Translations under genes and position numbers: made by a program
In this document: one piece after another, positions 33,488 to 42,584 of the stretch
Numbering within the stretch: position 1 is the first letter of the stretch
Layout of the letters: each line of letters begins with the position of its first letter
Notes under the pieces: generated by a model
Seen by the model: the letters and a program-made list of their open reading frames with translations, nothing else
What the model was told of the DNA's origin: nothing
Database searches by the model: none
Origin: CAYZMS01 sp964479625
Lineage (GTDB): Bacteria > Bacteroidota > Bacteroidia > Chitinophagales > Saprospiraceae
Length of the DNA stretch: 64,000 nucleotides
Assembly: GCA_964479625.1 (NCBI GenBank)
Contig: CAYZMS010000009.1
Coordinates: 1-64,000 of the forward strand
Direction of reading: 5' to 3'

Positions 33488-33523
33488 TTAGGTGCCTTGC
33501 ACCTATAGGTGCAAGGCACCTAA
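33488..33523. repeat. 36-bp perfect palindrome upstream of the LptF-like gene
   Basis: Two 18-base halves are exact reverse complements with no spacer. Each half itself contains a smaller palindrome (AGGTGC and GCACCT around three bases). On the minus strand it is followed by seven T residues and then by the start codon of the permease gene at 33468, so a transcript begun upstream would form a terminator-like hairpin in its leader. Confidence 0.85.
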
Positions 33524-33672
33524 ATAAAAATTTTTACGACATTTCCAAATCTTAACCCTGTTTTTTATTAAACATCTTTTTTAGCTGATTTTCGAACGAT
33601 CGAATTTAAGCGCCAACAAAATTACCTTCCCTTTTTGTAACAAAATAATCCGATGATCGTCTTCCTTTCGAA

Positions 33673-34179
33673 ATGACCGAAAAAACGTTTAAACAGCAGG
33701 TTTTAGTGCACCGCGATCGGATGTATCGCCTGGCGCTGAGGTTGCTTTCTGACAGCATGGAAGCAGAGGATGCCCTGCAAGAGGTTTTCCTGAAAATGTG
33801 GAAAGATCGAAGGCGGCTGCAGGAGGTCCATAAAATGGAAGGTTGGTGTGTGCGGGTCATGTATAACCACTGTCTGGACCGCCTGCGGGCAAAAAATACC
33901 CATCAGGGCCTTGACGATAAGGCGTATCAACTGGCGGGAACAGACGAAAGTGCAGTGCTCAGGCTGGAGCGTCGGGAACTTCTTGCACGCATTCGAAACC
34001 TGCTACGGCGTTTACCGGAAAACCAGGCTGCTGTCTTTCACCTCCGGGAGGTTGAAGAACTGTCCTATCAGGAAATTGCCGAAGCACTTGAAATGAATAT
34101 GAGCCAGGTGAAAATAAATTTATTCCGGGCCCGACAACAAATGAGGGCCATGATCGAACAAAAAAGCTTACTCCCATGA
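33673..34179 (+). CDS. ECF RNA polymerase sigma factor
   Basis: 168 residues. Region 2 motifs are RDRMYRLALRLLSDSMEAED and LQEVFLKMWKDRR; region 4 is RRLPENQAAVFHLREVEELS with EIAEALEMNMSQVKINLFRA. Its TGA overlaps the ATG of the next gene by four bases, so sigma and anti-sigma are translationally coupled. It is not a FecI type, since no TonB receptor follows; instead it heads an operon of small DUF4252 proteins. Confidence 0.93.
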   Translation: MTEKTFKQQVLVHRDRMYRLALRLLSDSMEAEDALQEVFLKMWKDRRRLQEVHKMEGWCVRVMYNHCLDRLRAKNTHQGLDDKAYQLAGTDESAVLRLERRELLARIRNLLRRLPENQAAVFHLREVEELSYQEIAEALEMNMSQVKINLFRARQQMRAMIEQKSLLP

Positions 34180-34664
34180 ATAACAAGGGCTCCACTAACA
34201 TGAAGGAATTGTTGGATCGCTATTTCCAGGCTGAAACCAATCTGGAAGAAGAACAACTACTGAAAGACTATTTTCAAACGCCCGAGATAGAGGCAGAGCT
34301 TGAACAGTACAGATCCCTTTTCATAACCTTTAACCTGGATCGGAAAGAGTTGGCTCCAGATGGTTTTGAAAAGAAATTTTGGAGTCGGGCAGAGCAGGAA
34401 AAGCCAAAAGTTATAGGCATGCCCTGGTCAGTAGCAGCTGCCATAGCTCTTCTAATTGCCGCTGCATGGTGGTTTTACCCCGATCCCCAACCGATGGAAA
34501 CGACCCACATCGATTGGTCAAAATACGAACCCGATAGCCCGGAGGAGGCCTATCAGGTGCTAAAATTCGCCCTTTCCCGTACCGCTAAAGAACTGAAGGC
34601 CGGCACTGAAACAGCAATCCGGGAATTCGAACATGTGGAACCCCTCAGGGAATATTTTAATTGA
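34176..34664 (+). CDS. Probable single-pass anti-sigma factor
   Basis: 162 residues. A cytoplasmic N-terminal helical part (MKELLDRYFQAETNLEEEQL) is followed by one transmembrane helix (SVAAAIALLIAAAWWFY, about residues 85-101) and a short periplasmic tail. An ATG at codon 9 is an alternative start. The overlap with the sigma gene and the membrane topology support the anti-sigma role. It lacks a recognisable zinc-binding HxxxCxxC motif, so the ASD-fold class is uncertain. Confidence 0.8.
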   Translation: MNNKGSTNMKELLDRYFQAETNLEEEQLLKDYFQTPEIEAELEQYRSLFITFNLDRKELAPDGFEKKFWSRAEQEKPKVIGMPWSVAAAIALLIAAAWWFYPDPQPMETTHIDWSKYEPDSPEEAYQVLKFALSRTAKELKAGTETAIREFEHVEPLREYFN

Positions 34665-34705
34665 TCGAATAATCACTTCTTCTTGTAGAACAAAAAAACA
34701 AACAG

Positions 34706-35209
34706 ATGAAAAATACTGCAATTTTACTAGCGTTCGCTGCGATTTGTTGCTTCGGGACACTCCATGCGCAATCCGACGCGAATGCCATCGACAAATACTT
34801 CAAACAATATATTGATAATGAAGATTTTTCGGTGGTCTATATCAGTCCCAAGCTTTTTCAGATGCTTGGCCGTTTGGATGTAGATGTTTTTGAAGGAGAC
34901 GAGGAAGCAGAGGCCGTACTGGACATGGCCAAGGATATACAGGGACTGCGTATCCTTATCACTGAGGTAAACCCCGGTAAGTATTACGAAGAAGCAAAAA
35001 CAAAGATCAATACAAAGGAATATGAAGTATTGATGACGGTGCGCTCCGCCGATGGGGATGATGTGGATTTTTACGGCATTGAATCAGATGGGGTTATTAA
35101 AGAGCTGTTGCTCTTGGTTGGAGGAGATGAGTTTGTACTGTTAAGTTTCGTCGGTAATCTCGATCTAAATAAGATCAGCCGGTTGGCCAAAGAGATTGAA
35201 GACCATTGA
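34706..35209 (+). CDS. DUF4252-family secreted protein, paralog 1
   Basis: 167 residues with a signal peptide (to LHAQ). It shows the DUF4252 pattern: an N-terminal helix (AIDKYFKQYIDNEDFSVVYI), a DIQGLRILIT strand, and a C-terminal strand/helix unit (VIKELLLLVGGDEFVLLSFV). It is the first of three related genes in line after the sigma/anti-sigma pair and is likely a target of that sigma factor. Periplasmic or outer-membrane. Function is not established for the family. Confidence 0.85.
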   Translation: MKNTAILLAFAAICCFGTLHAQSDANAIDKYFKQYIDNEDFSVVYISPKLFQMLGRLDVDVFEGDEEAEAVLDMAKDIQGLRILITEVNPGKYYEEAKTKINTKEYEVLMTVRSADGDDVDFYGIESDGVIKELLLLVGGDEFVLLSFVGNLDLNKISRLAKEIEDH

Positions 35210-35272
35210 TGAGTTATGGATTTTTTAACCCAAACTTAAAAAGAACTCACTAGCTAACAAAATGAAGTAATC

Positions 35273-35839
35273 ATGGCCTTTTTTACCCGCTCCATTTTAT
35301 GCCTTTTATTATCCCTTTTCGTACTTTCTATAAGTGCGGCTCAACAAACGCCAAAACAATTTTATAAAACCTATAAATCGCAGGAGGGGGTCCGGAATTT
35401 TAATATCCCGGGTTGGGTAGTTTGGTTTGGGGGTGGGTTGGCTTATAATACCACCACCAACTCAAAGACCAAACAAGTACTGAAACTGGCTTCGAAAACC
35501 AGAAAACTACGGATAATGGTCTCTGAAGATGGTTCGCTTATTTCTCCTCAGATGCAAAAACGCTTCGTCCAGGACCTTCAGGAGAAGGAGTACACAGACC
35601 TGATACATGTTAGGGAATCCGATACCCGGATCGATGTTCTTATCCTGGAAAAAAAGGATAAGATCAAAGAGTTGGTGGTACTCGTAAACGAAATGGATGA
35701 ATTCGTTTTCGTACAATGGAAAACGAACCTTTCCTATAAATACCTTAGTAAGATCCTTTCGGAGGTGCTTTCAGGGGCGATCAAAGGCGCATGGAAGAAT
35801 ATGGATATTGAAGAAATGGTGATCCAACCCCAGGCTTGA
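35273..35839 (+). CDS. DUF4252-like secreted protein, paralog 2
   Basis: 188 residues with a signal peptide (LLLSLFVLSISAAQQ). It keeps the plan of its neighbour: QFYKTYKSQEGV near the start, TRKLRIMVSE, then KIKELVVLVNEMDEFVFVQW. A hydrophobic segment near 42-52 (IPGWVVWFGGGLAY) is an insertion relative to paralog 1. It follows 63 bases after paralog 1. Diverged but clearly the same fold family by order and spacing of segments. Confidence 0.75.
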   Translation: MAFFTRSILCLLLSLFVLSISAAQQTPKQFYKTYKSQEGVRNFNIPGWVVWFGGGLAYNTTTNSKTKQVLKLASKTRKLRIMVSEDGSLISPQMQKRFVQDLQEKEYTDLIHVRESDTRIDVLILEKKDKIKELVVLVNEMDEFVFVQWKTNLSYKYLSKILSEVLSGAIKGAWKNMDIEEMVIQPQA

Positions 35840-35955
35840 GGAATCTTATTCTATGGATGTTTAAGTATATGATTTAAGGGGGTTATAAATCCCAAACCTG
35901 CAGACCAATGTACCATACTGGGTTTCCGGTTGCTCTAAAGTTAAAATGATTTAAT

Positions 35956-36480
35956 ATGAAAGCCAATATTCTATGCCTGGCACTGCTGGGCCTGCCACTG
36001 CTTTGTCTTGCTCAATTAGAGCCTGTTCGGGAGTTTTACAATGAATACAAAGGGCTGGAAGATGCGAACACTATACTATTGAGCGGGAGCCTGCTGAAAT
36101 TCGCTGCCCAAAAAGCGGAATCGGAGGACAACCAACAATTAATCCGCAAGCTAAATGGAATACGTTTGCTCACTATCCCCGGTGCAGAACGGGTTCCCGA
36201 TCGGGCAGAACAGCAACTGCTAAAGGATTGTAAAAAACTGGGCCTGGAACCCTTGATGGAGTTCAGGGATAAAGGACAGAACGTTCGGATATGGATCAGG
36301 GAGGAAGGAGCCTGGATCACGGATGTCCTGGTTACCGTCCGAGGGCCGGAGCGCTTTGTGCTATTCAACCTTACCGGTGCCCTCAACTATCGCGCCCTGG
36401 AAGACATGGACATTGAGCTGGAAGGCGGGGAGCAACTAAAAAAATTGCCGGAAAAGCGGGGGCGCATTCCAAAAGCTTGA
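35956..36480 (+). CDS. DUF4252-like secreted protein, paralog 3
   Basis: 174 residues with a signal peptide (ILCLALLGLPLLCLAQ). It shares the start EFYNEYKGLEDA, the IRLLTIPG strand and the ITDVLVTVRGPERFVLFNL unit with the two preceding genes. The C-terminus is basic (KRGRIPKA). A 116-base gap separates it from paralog 2, so it may have its own promoter. Convergent with the Vps10/BNR-type gene. Confidence 0.75.
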   Translation: MKANILCLALLGLPLLCLAQLEPVREFYNEYKGLEDANTILLSGSLLKFAAQKAESEDNQQLIRKLNGIRLLTIPGAERVPDRAEQQLLKDCKKLGLEPLMEFRDKGQNVRIWIREEGAWITDVLVTVRGPERFVLFNLTGALNYRALEDMDIELEGGEQLKKLPEKRGRIPKA

Positions 36481-36536
36481 GGCAGAAGCTAGGGGATTGG
36501 AGAGGTTTGTTGTTGTAACCCCAAACCCCTAACTAC

Positions 36537-39437
36537 CTAATACTTAAGGGTAAAAGTCGTTTCTCCTTTCGCTTTCCCTTGGAGGACTTCCACGCGATAC
36601 TTGCCTGCTTTGAGGTAGACCTTCCCATTGTCCGCTGCTTCTACCTTAACGGGCTCCTCCTTGGGGTTGAGATCGGCATTCAGGGCCTTGGCATAGCCCT
36701 CGGCTTTGGAGGGGTCGATGGTGTAGTCATAGGCAGCATAATTCAGGCCCGGACGACCATCCACTTCCAACTCTTGCAGCATCAAGTCGTCGTAGTAGAC
36801 CTGTATCCTGGCCTGGCCGCCATCGCGCAGGAAGACCGGGATATGAGTTTCAGGCTCGAAAGCTTCCGCCCAATTTGCCCGGCGGCTTCCCCAGCGACCA
36901 AAGACGCGCTGATCTTCCATATTAAAGACCAGTAATTGCTCTTGCAATTTTTCTGCGGTAAGTTGTTGCAGTTCTTCCACAGAACCACGGTAAATGCTAC
37001 GGCCGTGCGTGCCAACAAGTAGGTCCCTTGCTGTGGGATGTACTACTACATCGTGTACAGGGACTGCCGGCAAGCCATTGTTCATAAGCATAAAAGTCTC
37101 ACCACGATCCAGGGAAACGTATAAACCATGATCAGAACCCACATATAATACCTCCGCATTCACGGGATCTTCCTTGACAACATTCAAGGGTTCCAGAGGT
37201 AACTGCCCTTTGCCAAGTGGCTTCCAGTTGGCCCCGTAATCTTCGGATACAAAGAGGTAAGGGGTGAAATCATCCCAGCGATAGCCGTTGAGGGTGACAT
37301 AGACCCGACTTTTTCCGAATTGACTTGCCTGAATACGACTGACCCACATATCTTCCGGAAGTCCCTTTGAAATATTGGTCCAACTAACACCCCCGTCACG
37401 GGTGACATACACCAGGCCGTCATCCGAGCCCGTATAGATCAAACCGAATTGCATGGGGGATTCGTGTATGGTTGACAGGGTACCGAAGGGAACGTCACCC
37501 TTTATGCCACCTTTGGTCAGGTTATCTGAAATGGCTTGAAAGGTGTTGCCCTGGTCGAAGCTTCGGTGCAGCTTGTTCGAACCCATGTAGAAGATGTCTT
37601 GGTTATGGTTCGAAAGATGAATGGGTGCCTGCCAGTTCCAGCGTAGCGGCCGCTCGCCCAGTTCGTGCTTGGGTGTTATAAATTTCCGGTCTCCGGTACG
37701 CGTATTCAAACGAAAATAGTTCCCGAACTGGAACCCGGTATACACGGTTTCATTGTCGCGGTTATCAACCGCTACCTGCATCCCGTCACCGCCCATGATC
37801 GAACGATAGGGGTATTCCCCCGAACCCTGCCAGCCTACGCCGGCCTCGTAGGTATGCGGGCCCATCCAGACACCATTATCCTGAAGGCCGCCATAAACCC
37901 GATAGGGCTCTGCTTGGTCAACGGCAATGTAATAGAATTGCCCGACAGCCGGCATGTTACATTTGCTCCAGTTTTCCCCGTAGTCGTAGGAAATATTTAC
38001 CCCTCCGTCATTGCCGAGGATGATGTGCCCTGGGCGATCGGGATTGATCCAAAGTGCATGGTGGTCAGAGTGTACATTTTCTCCATTGATGGGGTTCCAG
38101 GTTTTTCCACCATCGTCAGAGCGCAAAATGGGTACCCCCAGTACATAAAGTTGATCGGGATCGTAGGGCGCTACCCGGATCTGCCCGAAATAATAACCAT
38201 AGGAATTATACACTGCATCCAGGTAGCCATCATGGGTCTTTTCCCATTTTTTTGAATTGGCATTCAGTCGATACACCTCCAGCCCAACTACCGGGGTGTC
38301 GAAAAGAAGGGAGTTGGCATCTTCATTATAAAGTACGAGATCTTCCGGTTGGATATTCCCGCTTTCGATCAGGCTTTTTACTTTATCGTAATTATATTTT
38401 TGGGGAAAGTTGTTCTCTCTTAGGAACCTTTCCACCTGTTTTTGATCCAGCTCCAGGAAGCGTTCAGCACTCATCCTTCTCAGTTTTTCCTTGTCTAGCC
38501 CATCCTTTTCTTCTACTTCCTCCTTTGCGGGGCGTCGGTTATAGTTGTCGATGCTGGCGTAGAGGATAGGCTGCCCATCTTGTTTGGCCAGGTCCAGGCC
38601 GATCCGTCCGGCTCCTTCACCGGTGGGGAAACCTGCGTTTTCGGGAGTCATATTCGACCAGTTCTCTCCGCCGTCGACACTCATCCAGATGCCCGAACCG
38701 GGCCCGCTTTCTGTAAAATCCCAGGCGCGGCGGCTGCGTTCCCAGGTAGCGGCGTATAAGACATTAGGATCATCGGGGTCAATGATCAGGTCCACGGCAC
38801 CGGCATTTTCATTTACAAAAAGGACCTTATTCCAGTTGTCGCCCCCATCGGTGGTTTTGTAAACGCCACGTTCGGCATTGGGGGAATATAAATGTCCCAA
38901 TACGGCGACCCAGACCGTGTTAGGGTCTTCCGGGTGGAGGATGACCCGGCCGATATGGTGGCTTTCCGGCAAGCCCTTGTGCTCCCAGGTTTTTCCTCCG
39001 TCGGTGCTTCGATACATGCCCGTTCCAGCGTAGGAGGAGCGAGAAGAATTGACCTCGCCAGTCCCGACCCATATGGTGTTGGAGTTCCAGTCCACGGCGA
39101 TATCGCCTATGGTCATGACCATTTCCTGCTCGAAAAGGGGGGCGAAGGTGATACCGTTATTCTCGGTTTTCCAGAGGCCCCCTGAAGCATAAGCGGCAAA
39201 GAAATGCGAGGGGTCTTCGGGACGCACCTCCAGGTCGGATACCCGGCCGCTGAAGACTGTTGGACCGATATTCGAAAATTCGATACCATTTACGATGGAG
39301 GCCGCTTCCAGGGCCTGACGTTGTTCAAAGCTCTGTACCCGGGCTTCTGCCAGTGTGGCAGGTGGTTGTTTATCATATTGAGCGATCAGGGGAAAGGCGA
39401 TCGCAAAAAAGATTAGAAAAAGACTGATCAGGCGCAT
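36537..39437 (-). CDS. Vps10/BNR-repeat beta-propeller secreted protein
   Basis: 966 residues with a signal peptide (MRLISLFLIFFAIAFPLIAQ). It has repeated Asp-box-like blades: LWKTENNGITF, YRSTDGGKTWEH, YKTTDGGDNWNK, WMSVDGGENWS, LRSDDGGKTWNP, YVTRDGGVSWTN and VSLDRGETF. This is the pattern of sortilin/VPS10-type propellers, which bind peptides or sugars, and of some secreted glycosidases. A helical insert around 290-390 separates the blades. The last 150 residues form beta domains without an obvious T9SS sorting signal. Probably located in the periplasm or at the cell surface; substrate unknown. Confidence 0.88.
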   Translation of the reverse strand: MRLISLFLIFFAIAFPLIAQYDKQPPATLAEARVQSFEQRQALEAASIVNGIEFSNIGPTVFSGRVSDLEVRPEDPSHFFAAYASGGLWKTENNGITFAPLFEQEMVMTIGDIAVDWNSNTIWVGTGEVNSSRSSYAGTGMYRSTDGGKTWEHKGLPESHHIGRVILHPEDPNTVWVAVLGHLYSPNAERGVYKTTDGGDNWNKVLFVNENAGAVDLIIDPDDPNVLYAATWERSRRAWDFTESGPGSGIWMSVDGGENWSNMTPENAGFPTGEGAGRIGLDLAKQDGQPILYASIDNYNRRPAKEEVEEKDGLDKEKLRRMSAERFLELDQKQVERFLRENNFPQKYNYDKVKSLIESGNIQPEDLVLYNEDANSLLFDTPVVGLEVYRLNANSKKWEKTHDGYLDAVYNSYGYYFGQIRVAPYDPDQLYVLGVPILRSDDGGKTWNPINGENVHSDHHALWINPDRPGHIILGNDGGVNISYDYGENWSKCNMPAVGQFYYIAVDQAEPYRVYGGLQDNGVWMGPHTYEAGVGWQGSGEYPYRSIMGGDGMQVAVDNRDNETVYTGFQFGNYFRLNTRTGDRKFITPKHELGERPLRWNWQAPIHLSNHNQDIFYMGSNKLHRSFDQGNTFQAISDNLTKGGIKGDVPFGTLSTIHESPMQFGLIYTGSDDGLVYVTRDGGVSWTNISKGLPEDMWVSRIQASQFGKSRVYVTLNGYRWDDFTPYLFVSEDYGANWKPLGKGQLPLEPLNVVKEDPVNAEVLYVGSDHGLYVSLDRGETFMLMNNGLPAVPVHDVVVHPTARDLLVGTHGRSIYRGSVEELQQLTAEKLQEQLLVFNMEDQRVFGRWGSRRANWAEAFEPETHIPVFLRDGGQARIQVYYDDLMLQELEVDGRPGLNYAAYDYTIDPSKAEGYAKALNADLNPKEEPVKVEAADNGKVYLKAGKYRVEVLQGKAKGETTFTLKY

Positions 39438-39755
39438 GGTTTATTTTTGGTGATAGACTTAGGTTTCGCGAATGTTAAATATACCCAACTTCTGGTTTTG
39501 CCCGTAATTTTAAAAGAGATTCTTTGGGCAGTTACCCTCATCTGATTGGTCCGCGAACTTCAGTTCGCCGATCTTCGAACCATTGCAGCAAATCCTTACC
39601 AGCAGCCTCAAGCTTTTTAGGGTAGCCTTGAGACCATTACCGTTTAGCTGAATCACCAAATTTAGCAAGTGGAGAAAGTGGTCTCCGCTTAAAATTTAAC
39701 GAAGGAAGCGAGCCTCATTTATCCCCATGAAATAGGTACCTTTACATCAAAAATT
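39438..39755. other. Intergenic region between divergent genes, with REP-like palindrome
   Basis: It separates the minus-strand propeller gene from the Ppx/GppA gene and must contain both promoters. The REP-like palindrome copy 2 is at 39547-39568. TACCTTTA at 39736-39743 is one base short of the TAnnTTTG box for the plus-strand gene. Nothing else is recognised. Confidence 0.5.
39547..39568. repeat. REP-like short palindrome, copy 2
   Basis: Identical to the copy at 10695-10716 at 21 of 22 bases, including the bases that flank the stem; the one change (T to C) is in the centre of the loop, so the stem is preserved. Confidence 0.7.
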
Positions 39756-40670
39756 ATGACCCTAGCGGCCATTGACATCGGTTCCAACGCGATACGTTTT
39801 CAGGTAGTACGTGTAATCCGGCAGGAGGATGACCTGAGCTTCAAAAAACTGGAATACATTCGTTTCCCACTGAGGTTGGGAAAGGACGTGTTCGAAACCG
39901 GCCGCTTAAGCGATCCGGTGCTGGAGAAATTTACCGGATTAATGCGGGCTTTCAAGCTGCTGATCGACTTATACGAAGTGGAAGGATATATTGCCGCAGC
40001 GACCTCCGCCATGCGCGAATCGGAAAACGGCTGGGAAGTGGCGGAGCGGGTAGAGCGGGAAATCGGTTTGAAGATCAATATCATCGAAGGCGAACAAGAA
40101 GCGGTTTTCCTCAGCAAGGCCATTATTCCAACGCTGGAAGACCATCGATCCTATGTACATATAGATGTAGGGGGGGGCTCTACCGAACTAAATATTTACA
40201 AAAACAGCGAACGGATAAAAAGTAAGTCTTTCCGGATGGGGTCGGTTCGGCAATTGAGTGAGGCCGACTGGGAGGAGGAATTTTCTAGCATGACCGAATG
40301 GTTGAATGCACCCGATTTCGTCCTGGAATCAGCTATTATGGCTATTGGTACCGGAGGGAACATCCGAAAGTTGTTCAATCTTTCGAATTACCAGAAAAGC
40401 GGGAGCGTAACCTTGGCTGAGTTGCAGGCCCTGCAGGCCTATATTAGCGCTTTCACCTATGAGCAGCGTATGAAAATGCTAAAGATGAATCCCGACCGGG
40501 CAGATGTCATTTTGCCGGCTTCAGAGATCTATACCCGGGTAATGAAAGCATGTGGAGCAGACCGTATCCTGGTACCCAATGTAGGCTTGAAAGATGGCCT
40601 GTTGTTCCAGCTATATGAAGATATGATGAACGAAACTTACGGAAACGTGGAATACGTGGATCAGTTCTAG
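39756..40670 (+). CDS. Ppx/GppA-family phosphatase (exopolyphosphatase-like)
   Basis: 304 residues. It begins LAAIDIGSNAIRFQVVRV (phosphate-1 motif of the ASKHA fold), with IAAATSAMRESENGWEVAER, the phosphate-2 motif HIDVGGGSTELNIYK and MAIGTGGNIRKLF. It corresponds to the catalytic N-terminal half of Ppx/GppA, without the C-terminal HD domain. It hydrolyses polyphosphate or (p)ppGpp in relatives. Cytoplasmic single gene. Confidence 0.93.
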   Translation: MTLAAIDIGSNAIRFQVVRVIRQEDDLSFKKLEYIRFPLRLGKDVFETGRLSDPVLEKFTGLMRAFKLLIDLYEVEGYIAAATSAMRESENGWEVAERVEREIGLKINIIEGEQEAVFLSKAIIPTLEDHRSYVHIDVGGGSTELNIYKNSERIKSKSFRMGSVRQLSEADWEEEFSSMTEWLNAPDFVLESAIMAIGTGGNIRKLFNLSNYQKSGSVTLAELQALQAYISAFTYEQRMKMLKMNPDRADVILPASEIYTRVMKACGADRILVPNVGLKDGLLFQLYEDMMNETYGNVEYVDQF

Positions 40671-40684
40671 GACAACCATCGAGA

Positions 40685-40713
40685 GGACAGTAGGCCGAAA
40701 CGGTTTTCTGTCC
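40685..40713. terminator. Hairpin between convergent genes
   Basis: GGACAG and CTGTCC enclose an inner stem (GGCCG with CGGTT, two G-U pairs) around AAA. It lies between the convergent stops at 40670 and 40730. No T-run, so confidence is modest. Confidence 0.35.
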
Positions 40714-40729
40714 CCTTTCCAGAATTAAA

Positions 40730-41002
40730 TTAAGACAATCGAAAATCCTGAACTACCTCCAGGTTCGTTCGTGGATTAGAGATTAATTCTATGTCCAGCC
40801 GGGCATGTTCGAAATTCAATTGGTACATTTGTTGGTAGTGATCCGCATTAATGGCCTTATTGCGGACTTCCTTGAGGCTGAGCAGGGTACCCACTTCATC
40901 TCGGAACCCCTGCATTAATTGCTTTACAGCTTGAAGGGCGTTACCGGGCTTTTCGTTGAGTAAGCCCACTGTCAGGGCTAATTTGATCTGTTTGGTGTTC
41001 AT
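40730..41002 (-). CDS. Small cytoplasmic protein of unknown function
   Basis: 90 residues, no signal peptide, predicted helical throughout (KQIKLALTVGLL, AVKQLMQGFRDEVGTLLSL, NADHYQQMYQLNFEHARLDIEL). Composition and length suggest a conserved small protein and not a chance frame, but I cannot name the family. It is transcribed away from the AT-rich region that follows. Confidence 0.6.
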   Translation of the reverse strand: MNTKQIKLALTVGLLNEKPGNALQAVKQLMQGFRDEVGTLLSLKEVRNKAINADHYQQMYQLNFEHARLDIELISNPRTNLEVVQDFRLS

Positions 41003-41385
41003 GGCGATTACGAAATAGGGGTTATGGATTAAATCAAAAATATAATTGTTTAACTTTGTTTTTTAATAGATGTTGTAGATTTTGAATTAAAGTCCTGTTA
41101 AAAGAAATAAGGATTTATTTAATATTTCTTAAGGACTATGTAAAAGGCACCTTTAATTTTACGTTTTCTATCGGTAAGACGCTCTTCCTATCCTGAAACC
41201 CCTATTCGAAAGACTAGAAGAATGCTCAAAGGTTTACTATTGATTTTGGCTGGGAAAGACGGTCGATAGCCGTTATTGCCGGTCTTGACAAACCAGAATC
41301 ATAGTTATTTGAGGGCCTCGAAATGACGAACAGGTTTTGAGGGGTGCTTCTAGTTTGCTTTTAAACCCCTGCCAAATTCAGCTTA
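41003..41385. other. AT-rich intergenic region, nothing recognised
   Basis: Between divergent genes. 41030-41160 is strongly AT-rich and likely holds promoters for the small minus-strand gene. 41160-41385 contains no open frame above 20 codons that looks coding and no tRNA-like or terminator structure that I can support. Confidence 0.45.
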
Positions 41386-42546
41386 ATGAAGCGTTTATCG
41401 CCAACAAGTCGGATCATTTTGCCCAAAAAGATAGTCCTGGTGGCTAATACCAGTTGGAATATCCACCACTTTCGTTCATCCCTGCTGGAGGCTTTGGAGG
41501 AGCATAAGATCAGCATTACTGTTCTTGCGCCGGCCGATGCCCATTCGGTACATTTGTACAATCGACCACATCTGCGCTATATTCCCCTAAACCGGCTTAA
41601 TCGAAGAGGAATGAACCCTTTTAAAGAATGGTCGGCAATAGGAGAATTAAAAAAGCGATTCAGGGAGGAAGCGCCGGACCTTATCATTCAATTTACCATT
41701 AAGCCTAATATTTATGGTAGCCTTGCAGCGGCCGACCTTGGGATACCTGTTGTTTCCGTTGTCACAGGATTAGGTTATACCTTTTTGCATAACGGCTGGT
41801 TGCAGTGGTTTGTAAAGCGTCTTTATCGACTGGCTTTCCGTTCGAATACCCGGGTTATTTTCGAGAACAAAGAAGACCGTTTGTATTTCACCGAATCAGG
41901 CCTTGTAGATGCATCCAAAGCAGTAAGTATCAGAGGTTGCGGGGTCAACACCCGTACTTTTGCTCCGGTTACGGAGGAGGAACCCTCTCCGCCGGTTTTT
42001 TTATTTCTCGGCAGGTTCCTTCATGATAAAGGTATTGTGGAGTTTGTAGAGGCTGCCAGGCGCCTGAAGTATTCGCATCCTACTGTGCGTTGTGTATTGG
42101 TAGGGGCGCCTGACCCGGGCAATCCAGCCAGCATTTCCGCCCTACAACTGGAGCAGTGGCTGGAGGAGGACTTATTTGAATACAAAGGATTTCAGGAACA
42201 GGTACAGCCCTTTATTAAAGCTGCAACCGCCGTGGTCTTACCCTCTTACCGGGAGGCTATTCCAAGAGCGCTGACAGAAGCCATGGCCATGGCCAAACCC
42301 GTTATTACCACCGATACCCCCGGCTGCCGGGAAGCGGTTACACAGGGTGTCCAAGGGTATTTGGTGCCGGTAAAAGATGCTACAGCCCTGTACGAGGCCA
42401 TGGTCAAGATGCTAGCTCTCCAACCAGCAGCGCGGAAGGAAATGGGCCGGCAGGGAAGGCTTCTTACGGTTCGCCATTTTGATGATCGTCTGATCGCCGA
42501 TGCCCTATTGCGGATAATAGGAGAAGCGCACTACGTCTCGCGTTAA
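41386..42546 (+). CDS. Family 4 glycosyltransferase
   Basis: 386 residues. The GT-B N-domain starts KIVLVANTSWNIHHFRSSLL and contains IIQFTIKPNIYGSLAA and VVSVVTGLGYTFLHNG. The C-domain contains FLFLGRFLHDKGIVEFVEA, VLPSYREAIPRALTEAMAMA (the donor-binding EX7E motif) and KPVITTDTPGCREAV. The N-domain features resemble undecaprenyl-linked sugar transferases of exopolysaccharide or O-antigen synthesis (WbpU/CapM type). The acceptor and sugar are not determined. No polysaccharide operon surrounds it. Confidence 0.93.
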   Translation: MKRLSPTSRIILPKKIVLVANTSWNIHHFRSSLLEALEEHKISITVLAPADAHSVHLYNRPHLRYIPLNRLNRRGMNPFKEWSAIGELKKRFREEAPDLIIQFTIKPNIYGSLAAADLGIPVVSVVTGLGYTFLHNGWLQWFVKRLYRLAFRSNTRVIFENKEDRLYFTESGLVDASKAVSIRGCGVNTRTFAPVTEEEPSPPVFLFLGRFLHDKGIVEFVEAARRLKYSHPTVRCVLVGAPDPGNPASISALQLEQWLEEDLFEYKGFQEQVQPFIKAATAVVLPSYREAIPRALTEAMAMAKPVITTDTPGCREAVTQGVQGYLVPVKDATALYEAMVKMLALQPAARKEMGRQGRLLTVRHFDDRLIADALLRIIGEAHYVSR

Positions 42547-42584
42547 TGTTCCCTGGTCTTATTCTCAATACTTATCACCTATGA

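Noticed and set aside
36481..36536. Possible terminator between convergent genes
   Set aside because: Only a weak interrupted stem (GGTTTG with CAAACC) and no T-run.
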